Positions 40,571 to 49,816 of a DNA stretch of 64,000 nucleotides are shown here, piece after piece (the stretch's first letter is position 1; each line of letters opens with the position of its first letter). Source of the stretch: a virus; IMG/VR virus record IMGVR_UViG_3300038620_000134, positions 17,725 to 81,724 of that record. One strand, 5' to 3'. The notes under the pieces were generated by a model. That model worked only from the letters and a program-made list of their open reading frames with translations, was not told where the DNA came from and made no database searches. A program made the translations under genes and the position numbers.

Positions 40571-43500
40571 ATGGCAGAAGTCGCAACTAATTTTAACGTT
40601 AATCTTGATAGATACAAAGCATCTGGCGTATATTTAGCTGAAATAGATCGTTCAGCCGAACAACAACAAACTGCAAGCCCAACAACTCGTGTTGTAATTG
40701 GTTTTTCCCGTAAAGGCCCCGTTATGACACCTGTTTATTTGGAACGCAAAGAAACAGCACGTGATGTTTTTGGTGAAATTGATGAATCACTTGAAAGAAA
40801 AGGGTCATTTTTTCACAGAACTATTGATACTTGCCTGAATGAAGGACCTGTTTTTGCAATTAACATGATTCCATTTGTTAATGAAGTTGATGACTTAGGC
40901 AATCCAACTGCCGATGCTGATGTTGCTCCATATAGGTCTTTTTCAACTGATGTTACTGGTGATAACGGACGCGGTGAATGGGACACACCCACACCATCTC
41001 CAGATGTTTTTCCATTCAATCATCCTCGGTTTTCGGGTTACAATCTAAGACTTTATACAAGTTACTATAACAAAGAACGTTTTTGGTTTCCAAGTGTAGA
41101 TAATCTTTTAGCAACTCGCGTTGATGAAGATAAAGTTACAAATCTAAATGGTAGAGTAATTGGTGGAAAAATTCTTAACTTTGTTAATCTGGGCAAAACA
41201 CCTATAACTGTTTTTGTAAGAAAAGCACCATCAAATAAAACTGATGGTTTTAGATTAACTGCTCGTGAATGGTATGAAGATAACGAAGATATTCCACCTT
41301 TTGTTAAAGAGTCTGATTATATATCAGATTACTTTTTAGAAGTAATATTAGTAAAAGGTAATTTTGGAAAGTCTTCATATGAAGATTTAAGTAATGATCA
41401 GTTTTTAAATCCCTATTTTACAGAAAATGGAATAATTGCTGATAAGTTTGATGAACTACTTGATAGCAATTTAATTCCTGTAATTTCTCGATTTGTTGGA
41501 ACCATTATTCCAAACTTCCGAGATAAGCAAGATATTGACTGGTTTATAGAAGATATAATTAACCGCCAATTTGCAAGAACTGGATTATTTTGTGCTGTTG
41601 ACACAAATGAACTTGATCGCTATGAAACAGGGCAAAATGATTACTATGTAGATTTTGTAGGTCACAGACTTTTAGACACAAGTAACTTTACTGAAAATAA
41701 TCCAGACTGGAATGGTAACATTGACTTCTTAAGCTACAGAACTCCATTCAAAGAGAATCTTAAATATGAACAAGTTTCTTTGCCTATTAATATGGCCAAT
41801 CCGAATTCTATTTTTGCTGGTGATGCTAATTTTACCAGTGATAGTGTTTCTGAATTAAGTAATGATGATTTAATTTCTAATAATGTTATTGAATTTTTAG
41901 AAAATCAAAATTCCGATAGCAGATTTTCATTTTACATTTATGATACAATAGATCAAGCAACAGGTAGTTATTACGCCAATTCACTTTTTGATAAGCTTAG
42001 TAATTTAACTCCTAATGATTCTTATATTGTTTTAGATATTGTTTTAGATGACAATAATGTAAATACACCACCTGTAACAACTAAGCTTTACACTCAAGTT
42101 AAAAAGCTACTTCAACAAAATGTTGGAAATCAAACTGCCATTAAAGTTGAAGTTGAAAACTTGACTGATGTTAGTGGAAGCACTAACATGGAACCATATA
42201 CAAATATAAGTTTAGAAAGTGGTGCCTTTACCCATCTGGTTTTTGAAAGAGATGGTTTTAATGCTGGTATTGGATCATCTCCCACCTTCTTATATGCGAA
42301 TAAAAATTCAAAATTATATCAAGATTGGAAAAATGGTGTTATTGCCGATGGTGATAAAGTGTTCCATGATATTGGCTCCACCAATGATACATATTTTGAT
42401 GAATTTTACACCATTGAGTTTGAACAAACAAAAGACCCAAACTTTAAGGATCTTGTTTTGAAAGTTAACTTCTTTAACCCGAATGGAAGTTCCTTTAACA
42501 TTTCTAATCTTATTTTCCAAGCTGGTGAAAACTATGTTAAAAATTCAAATAATCCTGATGCAACAAGTCCAGCAGCTTTAACACCAAATCAAGCTGGTTA
42601 CTTAAATGTTGTTTCTAATAGTGGAAGTCTTAATACTTATGTTGATTATCAAGCATTTCCCGATACCAGTGTTAAAAATCGAGTGTTAATACCTGATATA
42701 CCAGCATGGAGAGATGATGCACGACCTGGTAACTTTATTCGGGCTAAGGATCGTAATGATAATCCCATCCTTGCCCGTATTACTAGAGTTCGTGGTGGTT
42801 ATGAATACAATGGAATGAAATGGTTAAATGTAGAAAGTGTTGCAAGAATTGAACCATTTGAAGTTTTTGGAACACCCGAAACTACACCACAGGGATATAC
42901 AATAAAAGGAACTGTAGAAATTTGGCGCCCTATTGAAAATAGTATCAAGTATATTGATGGTACTTATTTGAATGGACTTCAACTAAATGATAATCACATA
43001 CCAAAACCGAATGAAAGTTATGTTAGAGAATTTTATAAGCTGTTAGAAGATACGAATCTTAAAGAAGCTCTTTCAGATAAAAATCAAATTACATGGAGGT
43101 ATGTAGTAGATACATTTAACCAAGGACTTGATGAAATGTCTGGCGGTAAACAATATCTTACACGTCTTGCTAAAAGCCGTTGGAAAGCATTGGCATTTGT
43201 TAATGCTCCATCCATTCAAGAATTTATTGATAGTACTGACCCAATTTTTACTGAACTGCCAACGCCTAGAAGCCCACGCCCAACGCTAAAAACTGAATAC
43301 ATAGCAACGGGTGGTAACTTAGATCAAAATCCAAACAGGATTTATTCGTTGCCAGATTTTGATAATGGTGCGAGTCATTCTGGTTTCTTTATTCCAAATA
43401 TTATAATTCGAGATGGTAACAAAACAGTTTCTGTTCCACCTGCTGCATACATTTCAAATCTTTATGTAAGAAAGTTCAAAAATGGTAATCCATTTCAAGC

Positions 43501-44020
43501 AATTGGTGGTAATAGAAAGGGTAGAATTACTGGTGCTAACATATCTGGATTAGAGTATGACTTTACCAAATCAGATAGGGCCAATATAGAACCCTTTGGA
43601 CTAAATCCAATGGTTAAACGACCAGATGGGTCTATTGTTGTAATGGGTGAAAGAACAGCGTATCAACGCGTTAATTCTCAACTAAACGGATTGCATGTTC
43701 GGGATGTTCTTATTTCAATTGAAATTCAAATTGAGAATATATTGGAAACTTATCTTTTTGAACCCAATGATGATGCAACAAGAAACGCAATTGAAAATGA
43801 AATTAGTTCATATCTTGAAACTGTTTTTGTAAATGATGGCATTCGACAAAATTATGAGGTGAAAATGGATTCTTCAAACAATGGGCCGGATGTTATTTCA
43901 GAAAACTTTGGCATTGTTGATGTTAAAGTTGAACCCGTTGGTGCTATTTACAAATATCTTAACAGGGTTTCTATTTTACCAAGTGGTGGACTAAATTCAT
44001 CTGGATTTCAACCCGCTTAA
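40571..44020 (+). CDS. contractile tail sheath protein, enlarged
   Basis: 1149 residues. The N-terminus GVYLAEIDRSAEQQQTASPT followed by VVIGFSRKGPVMTPVYLERK is the T4 gp18-type sheath start (a strand donated to neighbouring subunits, then a PxxPVxV-type sheath domain). The C-terminal 200 residues (RVNSQLNGLHVRDVLISIEI; GIVDVKVEPVGAIYKYLNRV) match the conserved sheath domain that holds the tube. At about 1.7 times the length of T4 gp18 (659), it carries a large insertion of about 450 residues in the middle, probably surface-exposed decoration domains. Its own terminator follows. Confidence 0.9.
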   Translation: MAEVATNFNVNLDRYKASGVYLAEIDRSAEQQQTASPTTRVVIGFSRKGPVMTPVYLERKETARDVFGEIDESLERKGSFFHRTIDTCLNEGPVFAINMIPFVNEVDDLGNPTADADVAPYRSFSTDVTGDNGRGEWDTPTPSPDVFPFNHPRFSGYNLRLYTSYYNKERFWFPSVDNLLATRVDEDKVTNLNGRVIGGKILNFVNLGKTPITVFVRKAPSNKTDGFRLTAREWYEDNEDIPPFVKESDYISDYFLEVILVKGNFGKSSYEDLSNDQFLNPYFTENGIIADKFDELLDSNLIPVISRFVGTIIPNFRDKQDIDWFIEDIINRQFARTGLFCAVDTNELDRYETGQNDYYVDFVGHRLLDTSNFTENNPDWNGNIDFLSYRTPFKENLKYEQVSLPINMANPNSIFAGDANFTSDSVSELSNDDLISNNVIEFLENQNSDSRFSFYIYDTIDQATGSYYANSLFDKLSNLTPNDSYIVLDIVLDDNNVNTPPVTTKLYTQVKKLLQQNVGNQTAIKVEVENLTDVSGSTNMEPYTNISLESGAFTHLVFERDGFNAGIGSSPTFLYANKNSKLYQDWKNGVIADGDKVFHDIGSTNDTYFDEFYTIEFEQTKDPNFKDLVLKVNFFNPNGSSFNISNLIFQAGENYVKNSNNPDATSPAALTPNQAGYLNVVSNSGSLNTYVDYQAFPDTSVKNRVLIPDIPAWRDDARPGNFIRAKDRNDNPILARITRVRGGYEYNGMKWLNVESVARIEPFEVFGTPETTPQGYTIKGTVEIWRPIENSIKYIDGTYLNGLQLNDNHIPKPNESYVREFYKLLEDTNLKEALSDKNQITWRYVVDTFNQGLDEMSGGKQYLTRLAKSRWKALAFVNAPSIQEFIDSTDPIFTELPTPRSPRPTLKTEYIATGGNLDQNPNRIYSLPDFDNGASHSGFFIPNIIIRDGNKTVSVPPAAYISNLYVRKFKNGNPFQAIGGNRKGRITGANISGLEYDFTKSDRANIEPFGLNPMVKRPDGSIVVMGERTAYQRVNSQLNGLHVRDVLISIEIQIENILETYLFEPNDDATRNAIENEISSYLETVFVNDGIRQNYEVKMDSSNNGPDVISENFGIVDVKVEPVGAIYKYLNRVSILPSGGLNSSGFQPA

Positions 44021-44041
44021 ACTTTTTACCTAGGATCGTTG

Positions 44042-44076
44042 AAGGGAAGAAATAATATTATTTTCTTCCCTTTTTT
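44042..44076 (+). terminator. intrinsic terminator after the sheath gene
   Basis: AAGGGAAGAAATAAT and ATTATTTTCTTCCCTT pair with a single bulge, then TTTTTT. Confidence 0.82.
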
Positions 44077-44105
44077 ATATAAATAAAATATCAGAAAGTA
44101 TTAAC

Positions 44106-44195
44106 TGTAATTTTAATTGTATTAACAATAAAAAAAAAGAATTTACAGAAGAAGTTAAGGATGTTATAAATGTTGAAGGAGAAATAGGGGTTTAA
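44106..44195 (+). pseudogene. remnant of the 3' end of an LRR gene
   Basis: The bases encode CNFNCINNKKKEFTEEVKDV and then INVEGEIGV and a stop. This corresponds to the C-terminus of the LRR proteins (FxCxxNxxxFTKEDVKAVSDVEGEIKV). There is no start and no upstream repeat block. It lies directly before the intact LRR gene at 44214, so it is the tail of a third copy left after recombination. Confidence 0.75.
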
Positions 44196-44201
44196 TAAAT
44201 A
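44194..44201 (+). promoter_or_regulatory. late-type promoter box
   Basis: AATAAATA overlapping the stop codon of the LRR remnant, 12 bases before the ATG at 44214. Confidence 0.45.
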
Positions 44202-44213
44202 AAAAAAATAATA

Positions 44214-46037
44214 ATGCGAATAAAATCTTTCCAAGAATACATTAATTCGAGTTCCATTGATGAAGCACTCCATCCAAGTCAAGCTAAATCTTATATTAAA
44301 GCATGGAAAGAAGCTGGAGGTGAAAAATTTTATCGTGACATCTTTGGAAAGAAAGAAAATGGAAAACCCAAATATAGACTTTACTTAGAACTCGAAGAGT
44401 CTGAAGAACAAAAACAAAAGATAAGTAAAGATGTTAGAGATAGAATCAATAAAGCTTTAGAATATACAAACTATGAAGTTGAAAATTTTAATAAGAATAT
44501 AGCGGTTTCGGATAAAAGAACAACCAGTATTATAAAAGTTTTAATGAAAGATAGTGGTCTTAAAAAGAGTGATATAAATGTTCAAAAGTTAAAAAGTGAT
44601 TACGAAAAAGAACTTAATAAGAAATCAACTCAGAGAAAACAAGATAACTATCTTGTAGTGATTTCGCGTCATCCATACGATATTGCTGGAATGAGCACGG
44701 ATAGAGGTTGGACTAGTTGTATGGACTTAGATACTGGAGGTCAAACATTTCATATAATGGAAGATGTTAAAAAGGGAACTATAATTGCATATCTTATTAA
44801 AAAAGATGACTTGAATATAAACAACCCTGTTGCACGGGTTTTAATAAAACCTTATGTTAGTGAAGATAGTGAAGAAATTGCTTTATTTAGAGATAATTAT
44901 AAAGAAATTAAAGGAGAACCAGTAAAGGGATTTAAAGAAACAATTGATGCTTGGCTAGAAAAGAATCAAAAGTTGAGTAAAAGTAAGTACAAACAACTTA
45001 AAGGACTATATGACGAGGGAAGATGTGCTTATAATCCAGATGCTTCAATTGAAGCTATATTAAATGATTTTGTTAAAGGAACTTTTGAAGTAGATGGAAA
45101 CACAATTAGTGTTAATGGGGATGTAAATTTACGTAGAAAACTTGAAGTTTTTAAAAAAATTACAAAAAACTATAAGTTTGGATATGTTAGTGGTGATTTT
45201 TACTGTTCTAATAACGACTTAACTTCTCTTGAGGGTGCTCCTGAAGAAGTAGGTGGTAATTTTAATTGTGAGTATAACAAATTAACATCCCTTGAAGGTG
45301 CACCTGGAGAAGTTGGGGGTGATTTTGATTGTAAATTTAATAATTTACGAACACTTGAAGGTTCACCTGAAAAAGTTGGGAGTAATTTTAGTTGTATATT
45401 TAATAAATTAACAACTCTTGAAGGTGCACCTGGAGAAGTTGGGGGTGATTTTGATTGTTCCCATAACAATTTAGCATCCCTTGAAGATGCACCTAAAAAG
45501 GTTGGGGGTGAATTTAATTGTCTTGGTAATAGTTTAACATCCCTTAAAGGTGCCCCTGAAAAAGTTGGGGGTAAATTTAACTGTAGTGGAAACCAATTAA
45601 CATCACTCGAAGGTGCTCCTGAAAAGGTTGGGGATAATTTTATTTGTAGATCTAATAAATTAACTTCCCTTGAGGGTGCTCCTGAAAAGGTTGGGGGTAG
45701 TTTTATTTGTTATAGGAATGATTTAACATCCCTTAAGGGCACACCTAAAAAGGTTGGGGATGATTTTTATTGTATGAATAATAAATTAACATCCCTTGAT
45801 GGAGGACCTGAAGAAGTTGGGGGTCGTTTTGATTGCTCTCATAATAAATTAACTTCCCTTGATGGTGCTCCTAAAAAAATTGGAAGTGATTTTAGTTGTA
45901 CGTTTAACAAATTAACATCTCTTCAAAGTGCACCCGAAAAAGTTGGAGGTGATTTTGATTGTAGATTTAATAGAGAAAATTTTACAAAAGAAGATGTAAA
46001 AGCTGTTTCTGATGTTGAAGGTGAAATAAAAGTTTAA
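44214..46037 (+). CDS. LRR-type repeat protein, long paralogue
   Basis: 607 residues. The first 290 align closely with the protein at 38329, including MRIKSFQEYINSSSIDEALH and RHPYDIAGMSTDRGWTSCM. The repeat region has about 12 units of 21 residues (CxxNxLTSLEGAPEKVGGxF) against about seven in the sister, showing gain or loss of repeat units. It ends with the same KEDVKAVSDVEGEIKV. Probably a virion-internal protein by its N-terminus. The repeats form a right-handed or LRR-like solenoid suited to protein binding. Function unknown. Confidence 0.82.
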   Translation: MRIKSFQEYINSSSIDEALHPSQAKSYIKAWKEAGGEKFYRDIFGKKENGKPKYRLYLELEESEEQKQKISKDVRDRINKALEYTNYEVENFNKNIAVSDKRTTSIIKVLMKDSGLKKSDINVQKLKSDYEKELNKKSTQRKQDNYLVVISRHPYDIAGMSTDRGWTSCMDLDTGGQTFHIMEDVKKGTIIAYLIKKDDLNINNPVARVLIKPYVSEDSEEIALFRDNYKEIKGEPVKGFKETIDAWLEKNQKLSKSKYKQLKGLYDEGRCAYNPDASIEAILNDFVKGTFEVDGNTISVNGDVNLRRKLEVFKKITKNYKFGYVSGDFYCSNNDLTSLEGAPEEVGGNFNCEYNKLTSLEGAPGEVGGDFDCKFNNLRTLEGSPEKVGSNFSCIFNKLTTLEGAPGEVGGDFDCSHNNLASLEDAPKKVGGEFNCLGNSLTSLKGAPEKVGGKFNCSGNQLTSLEGAPEKVGDNFICRSNKLTSLEGAPEKVGGSFICYRNDLTSLKGTPKKVGDDFYCMNNKLTSLDGGPEEVGGRFDCSHNKLTSLDGAPKKIGSDFSCTFNKLTSLQSAPEKVGGDFDCRFNRENFTKEDVKAVSDVEGEIKV

Positions 46038-46040
46038 CAG

Positions 46041-46048
46041 AATAAATA
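46041..46048 (+). promoter_or_regulatory. late-type promoter box
   Basis: AATAAATA, 12 bases before the ATG at 46061. Confidence 0.4.
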
Positions 46049-46060
46049 AAGAAAACTAAA

Positions 46061-46390
46061 ATGATTAATAATAATATATTTCGTTTTTTAACACAAGGGA
46101 GGGGTCCAAACTATTATGAAAGAAACTACTCAAATTCTTATAATAAATTTGGTAAACGGTTATATAATGTATATCGAAAAAGAAATGACAATTTATTAAA
46201 TACTGGCTTTGAATATAAAGGCAAAATATTTCAAAAAACAATTTCACCTATTATTTACAATGATCCAGTAAGAAAACCTATAATTCTAAAATTTGAACAA
46301 GTATTTTATGCATTAATTGAAAAAGTAAAATATATAAAAATATATTATAACTTTACTGAAGACAAAAATGCTGATCATATTAATCACTAA
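46061..46390 (+). CDS. hypothetical basic protein, 109 aa
   Basis: Tyrosine- and lysine-rich. The start (LTQGRGPNYYERNYSNSYNK followed by FGKRLYNVYRKR) resembles the C-terminus of the next gene's product (GMGPKYVERLASNFNEFCQS...VYQRF). The two genes therefore share a short module in opposite terminal positions. Unknown function. Confidence 0.65.
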   Translation: MINNNIFRFLTQGRGPNYYERNYSNSYNKFGKRLYNVYRKRNDNLLNTGFEYKGKIFQKTISPIIYNDPVRKPIILKFEQVFYALIEKVKYIKIYYNFTEDKNADHINH

Positions 46391-46411
46391 AACAAAATAA
46401 TCACATTAAAA

Positions 46412-46924
46412 ATGAAATTTATAGAAAAAACAAACAAAGTAAACCCATTTAGAAAATCCAACTCTATATTTTTAACTTTTGTTCCAAACAATATGAAAAA
46501 TGAAATTTGGGAATTGGAAACTGGCAATAAGGTTGAAGAACCATTTGTTGAATTGGTTAATAACATAAAAGCAAATTATCACCAAAAGCAAGTATCTTAC
46601 ACATTAAAAAAGTTTGAAGGTTTTGAAATTAACTTTACTGGAATAAAATATGTTTCTAAAGAAGGTTATGATGAACTCCACTATAAAATTGAAAGTGATA
46701 AATTAATCGAACTTCAAAACTATATAACTTGTGATATCCCAAACAAAAACACAATAAATGGTTTTTCATGTTGTTTTGGTTATGTAAAGGAAGGCATGGG
46801 GCCAAAATATGTAGAACGTTTAGCAAGTAACTTTAATGAATTTTGCCAATCCCCTAAGGCTTTAGTTTATCAACGGTTTAGTTCAGATATGAATATTTAC
46901 ATTAATTATCGGTTCGGTGTTTAA
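46412..46924 (+). CDS. hypothetical protein, 170 aa
   Basis: A soluble protein (MKFIEKTNKVNPFRKSNSIF; VSYTLKKFEGFEINFTGIKY) ending with the GMGPKYVER...SN-x-N-x-F module that also opens the preceding protein. No known family. It overlaps the convergent minus-strand gene by 23 bases. Confidence 0.7.
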   Translation: MKFIEKTNKVNPFRKSNSIFLTFVPNNMKNEIWELETGNKVEEPFVELVNNIKANYHQKQVSYTLKKFEGFEINFTGIKYVSKEGYDELHYKIESDKLIELQNYITCDIPNKNTINGFSCCFGYVKEGMGPKYVERLASNFNEFCQSPKALVYQRFSSDMNIYINYRFGV

Positions 46925-47294
46925 AGACTTTATTTAACACTAATGCTATAACAAACATACCAACAGCAATTAATATATAAGTAGTTTTACTGAACCATAA
47001 ATCAAAATGGTCTGTAAGGAAACCAATAATAAATGTTGGAACTGAACATAATAATGGTAAACCGACAACCCATTCATACCATTTATTTAAAAAAATTGTT
47101 AAAGGCACTATGAATACTAAATACAACAAAACTATTCCAGTTAGCATATAAGTTTTTGAAGAGAAGTATAAATTTAAATCATTATTTTTATTTTCAATTA
47201 TTAAAGCGGCGCATATAGCAAGCATTGATACTATAAACATTGTGCCGTTTAATGTTTGTAAAAATTTAGATGGTTTTTTGTCTTCATTTTTCAT
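46902..47294 (-). CDS. four-pass membrane protein, 130 aa
   Basis: Four hydrophobic helices: about 17-32 (MFIVSMLAICAALII), 47-67 (YMLTGIVLLYLVFIVPLTIF), 74-92 (WVVGLPLLCSVPTFIIGFL) and 102-122 (TYILIAVGMFVIALVLNKVF). No known family. It may sit in the host inner membrane during infection. Confidence 0.7.
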   Translation of the reverse strand: MKNEDKKPSKFLQTLNGTMFIVSMLAICAALIIENKNNDLNLYFSSKTYMLTGIVLLYLVFIVPLTIFLNKWYEWVVGLPLLCSVPTFIIGFLTDHFDLWFSKTTYILIAVGMFVIALVLNKVFKHRTDN

Positions 47295-47315
47295 ATTTGC
47301 TGGTTATTTTAACAA

Positions 47316-47355
47316 ATATTCCCGCAATCATGTAAGACTGCGGGAATACTTTTTG
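47316..47355. terminator. hairpin terminator between minus-strand genes
   Basis: ATTCCCGCA and TGCGGGAAT pair around a 12-base loop. T or A runs on both sides allow use in either direction. Confidence 0.6.
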
Positions 47356-47364
47356 ATTCTTAAG

Positions 47365-47679
47365 TTATTTCCAGAGTTTTCCTCTAAGACTATCAATTTT
47401 ATTTGAATAGTGTTTCATTCGGTCATCTGGCCGCTTTACAGTTCTGACAATTGCATTATTGTCATAAACGGTATTCATGGTACTACGATAATTTTCAATA
47501 GCTAAACGCACCTGAAAGTTGTGGTTTAGTGTGTCTATTTTGTTTTGTAGTGATTTGATTTCTGCGGTCTGCTTTGATACATTCTTTTGTGTGTGATTAA
47601 GATTTGAGCACAGACTCAAATTAAAAACGCAAAGAATTCCCAAAATAATTTTTGTGATGTGTTTTTTTACAAATTCCAT
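47365..47679 (-). CDS. exported or membrane-anchored coiled-coil protein
   Basis: 104 residues. N-terminal signal or anchor KKHITKIILGILCVFNLSLC with a cysteine at the end (LSLC, a poor lipobox). Then comes a coiled coil (KQTAEIKSLQNKIDTLNHN) and a basic tail (RPDDRMKHYSNKIDSLRGKL). The size and architecture resemble Rz-type spanins. No endolysin or holin is evident next to it, so this is a suggestion only. A late-type box lies upstream at 47703. Confidence 0.65.
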   Translation of the reverse strand: MEFVKKHITKIILGILCVFNLSLCSNLNHTQKNVSKQTAEIKSLQNKIDTLNHNFQVRLAIENYRSTMNTVYDNNAIVRTVKRPDDRMKHYSNKIDSLRGKLWK

Positions 47680-47702
47680 AGTTTTTAGTTTTTTTAGTTA
47701 GT

Positions 47703-47710
47703 TATTTATT
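47703..47710 (-). promoter_or_regulatory. late-type promoter box
   Basis: AATAAATA on the minus strand, 24 bases upstream of the ATG at 47679, overlapping the end of the fibre gene. Confidence 0.35.
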
Positions 47711-49739
47711 GTTCGTAATTGACTGCATTATATTGCTTAAAAAAGTATTGTCCCGTGTCTATCACTTCAACTTCAAGTTCAACGAAGTCTAACCCATTGG
47801 GAAATAGTTCGTAACTTGACGTGGCCTCAACTGTAAATTGTCCACTGTCAGTTGTATTTGATCCATTCTTAATATTCTTTATTATACTCAAATTATCATC
47901 AAATAAAATACCACCATAATTAAATGATTGACCAAAATTTGGATAATCATAAAGAAAACTTACAAATCTAATTTTAAAGTTAGATTTGTGTGGTTCTGTG
48001 TTGTTTACATATTCTATTTTAACAATTGAATCAAGTTTTTCATCTCCGGGTGTTGATGGATTTACGTCTAAGTAATTTATACCCCAAATACCAACAAACT
48101 TAAAGTCTTCTCGAATTTCAATTGGAGACGTTTCCAAACGCCCCAACTCATAAACGGCACTTCCTTGGTTAATAGTGTATTCATTAAAGTCTTTTAAGTA
48201 AGGAAGGAAAAATGTTGATCCAAAATTTTCATCATAGTATGAATTTTTGAATCCTGCTTCTCTATCGTAGTAGTTTAAGAATCTTTGATTGTATAAACGG
48301 CCAGCAAACACTTTGTTTCGTATGAATTTTCCAAAAATAAAACAATTCAATAAATTAGCATCTATTATGTTGTTTTCAAAAGTATCAAAAGAAATTAAAC
48401 AATTTTCAATTTGTTGGAAACTGTTATTAATCATACCTACTGTCGAATTTTTAAATTTACCAGAAAGATAACTACTAACAAGTCTTTTGATTTGAAGAAA
48501 TTGAATATCACCTCCTTCTATTATCCAATTTTTACCACTTTTTATTTCAACATTTTCAAGTCTAAAATATGTTGGGAAACAAATTTGGGGGATTTCTACA
48601 TCGTCAGTAAAAATACTAATATTCCGTTCAATTGATCCTGTTGAACTAGCATCAAATCTATCTTGGGTTCCAAACACAGTATAAAATTCAAATGTATTAA
48701 AATCTGGATTTACTTCAATTGGTTTTCCATTATATTCTGATGTATTAATATCAGAACCAGAATTTATTATTGTTAAGGTATTAGTAGAGTAATAGTGCCT
48801 AACAAAATCATCAGCTACTTGATCTGCATCTAATGTTCCTGTTGCGGAGCTTTCTCCTTGATTATTAAACCATATCGGAAATGCCATTCCACGAAAATCA
48901 AAATCTGCTTCAATGTTGTATTGAGTATCTTTTCTATAAGTTATTTTTCCTTTACCTGCTGAAGCAAATGCATAGTTATTTAATGTATAATGTATTATAT
49001 CGGTTGGAAATAATTCGGAGTAAGCTGTTTTGGAAATTGAATTTTCGGATGTTGCATATACATACAAAGGTTCTGGAACTCCAGCAAAGTTCATTTGGCT
49101 TGCAGAATTAACTTGTTGTCCAGTTTCATCTTTGTATGAAGTTATAAAATCTGCAATTCGATATAAAATTCCCGGTATTAGGTTTGCGTTATCTTTAAGA
49201 TTTTTTACAACGCTATAATTTGCATTTACAACATTAGCACTTTCTGGAGGAAACACCACAAAATTACTACCATCAAAAACAAGTTGACAAACTTCACCAT
49301 CTTGTATATCATAAACATTTTTACCAGAATTATAAACTAAGTTAAATATGTTAGAACCCCAAACAAGTGTTACAGGATTATTAGTATCATTTTTAGGATT
49401 TACACCTTTATTAAATGTTACAAAAAGTTGAAGACCCTTTTCACCACTTCCTAGTGTTTGGGGTGGTGTCGAAAAATTAGTTACATTTGTAAGTGTGTAT
49501 TCATTGTTAGATTGATTATAACTACCCGCTTCTCCATAGTTAGAATAAAAGAAGAAACTACCCTCTAGTGGAAATTCTTGATAGTTTCCATTTATAGATT
49601 TTGCAACGTGTAAAACTGGGGGTATATTCATTCCCTGCTCTTTGAGAAACAGGCTTGTTTTTGTTCCGCTGGCTGGCTGCAGAAATGTTTTAACATTGTT
49701 ATCGTTAGAATCGACTTGATCGAATGTGACTTTTGCCAT
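47706..49739 (-). CDS. tail fibre / virion appendage protein
   Basis: 677 residues, beta-rich throughout. DNANLIPGILYRIADFITSY and EPLYVYATSENSISKTAYSE, followed by GKITYRKDTQYNIEADFDFR, are typical of Bacteroidetes phage fibre and structural proteins (compare LIPGQWYxITDF). A parallel beta-helix is likely at about 390-480 (FRLENVEIKSGKNWIIEGGD; NNSFQQIENCLISFDTFENN). The end DTGQYFFKQYNAVNYEQ is a compact tip. Probably host-range related. It is on the opposite strand to the sheath and tape-measure genes. Confidence 0.7.
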   Translation of the reverse strand: MAKVTFDQVDSNDNNVKTFLQPASGTKTSLFLKEQGMNIPPVLHVAKSINGNYQEFPLEGSFFFYSNYGEAGSYNQSNNEYTLTNVTNFSTPPQTLGSGEKGLQLFVTFNKGVNPKNDTNNPVTLVWGSNIFNLVYNSGKNVYDIQDGEVCQLVFDGSNFVVFPPESANVVNANYSVVKNLKDNANLIPGILYRIADFITSYKDETGQQVNSASQMNFAGVPEPLYVYATSENSISKTAYSELFPTDIIHYTLNNYAFASAGKGKITYRKDTQYNIEADFDFRGMAFPIWFNNQGESSATGTLDADQVADDFVRHYYSTNTLTIINSGSDINTSEYNGKPIEVNPDFNTFEFYTVFGTQDRFDASSTGSIERNISIFTDDVEIPQICFPTYFRLENVEIKSGKNWIIEGGDIQFLQIKRLVSSYLSGKFKNSTVGMINNSFQQIENCLISFDTFENNIIDANLLNCFIFGKFIRNKVFAGRLYNQRFLNYYDREAGFKNSYYDENFGSTFFLPYLKDFNEYTINQGSAVYELGRLETSPIEIREDFKFVGIWGINYLDVNPSTPGDEKLDSIVKIEYVNNTEPHKSNFKIRFVSFLYDYPNFGQSFNYGGILFDDNLSIIKNIKNGSNTTDSGQFTVEATSSYELFPNGLDFVELEVEVIDTGQYFFKQYNAVNYEQ

Positions 49740-49751
49740 TTTCTTTTTTGT

Positions 49752-49759
49752 TATTTATT
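49752..49759 (-). promoter_or_regulatory. late-type promoter box
   Basis: AATAAATA on the minus strand, 13 bases upstream of the fibre gene ATG. Confidence 0.5.
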
Positions 49760-49816
49760 TTAGTTTACAAAAGAGTTTTTAACATTACTTGCTACGTCGT
49801 TTGATTTTTATTATAT

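Noticed and set aside
38329-46037. Diversity-generating retroelement acting on the LRR repeats
   Set aside because: No reverse transcriptase or template repeat is visible in the window. Repeat differences are explained by duplication and recombination.
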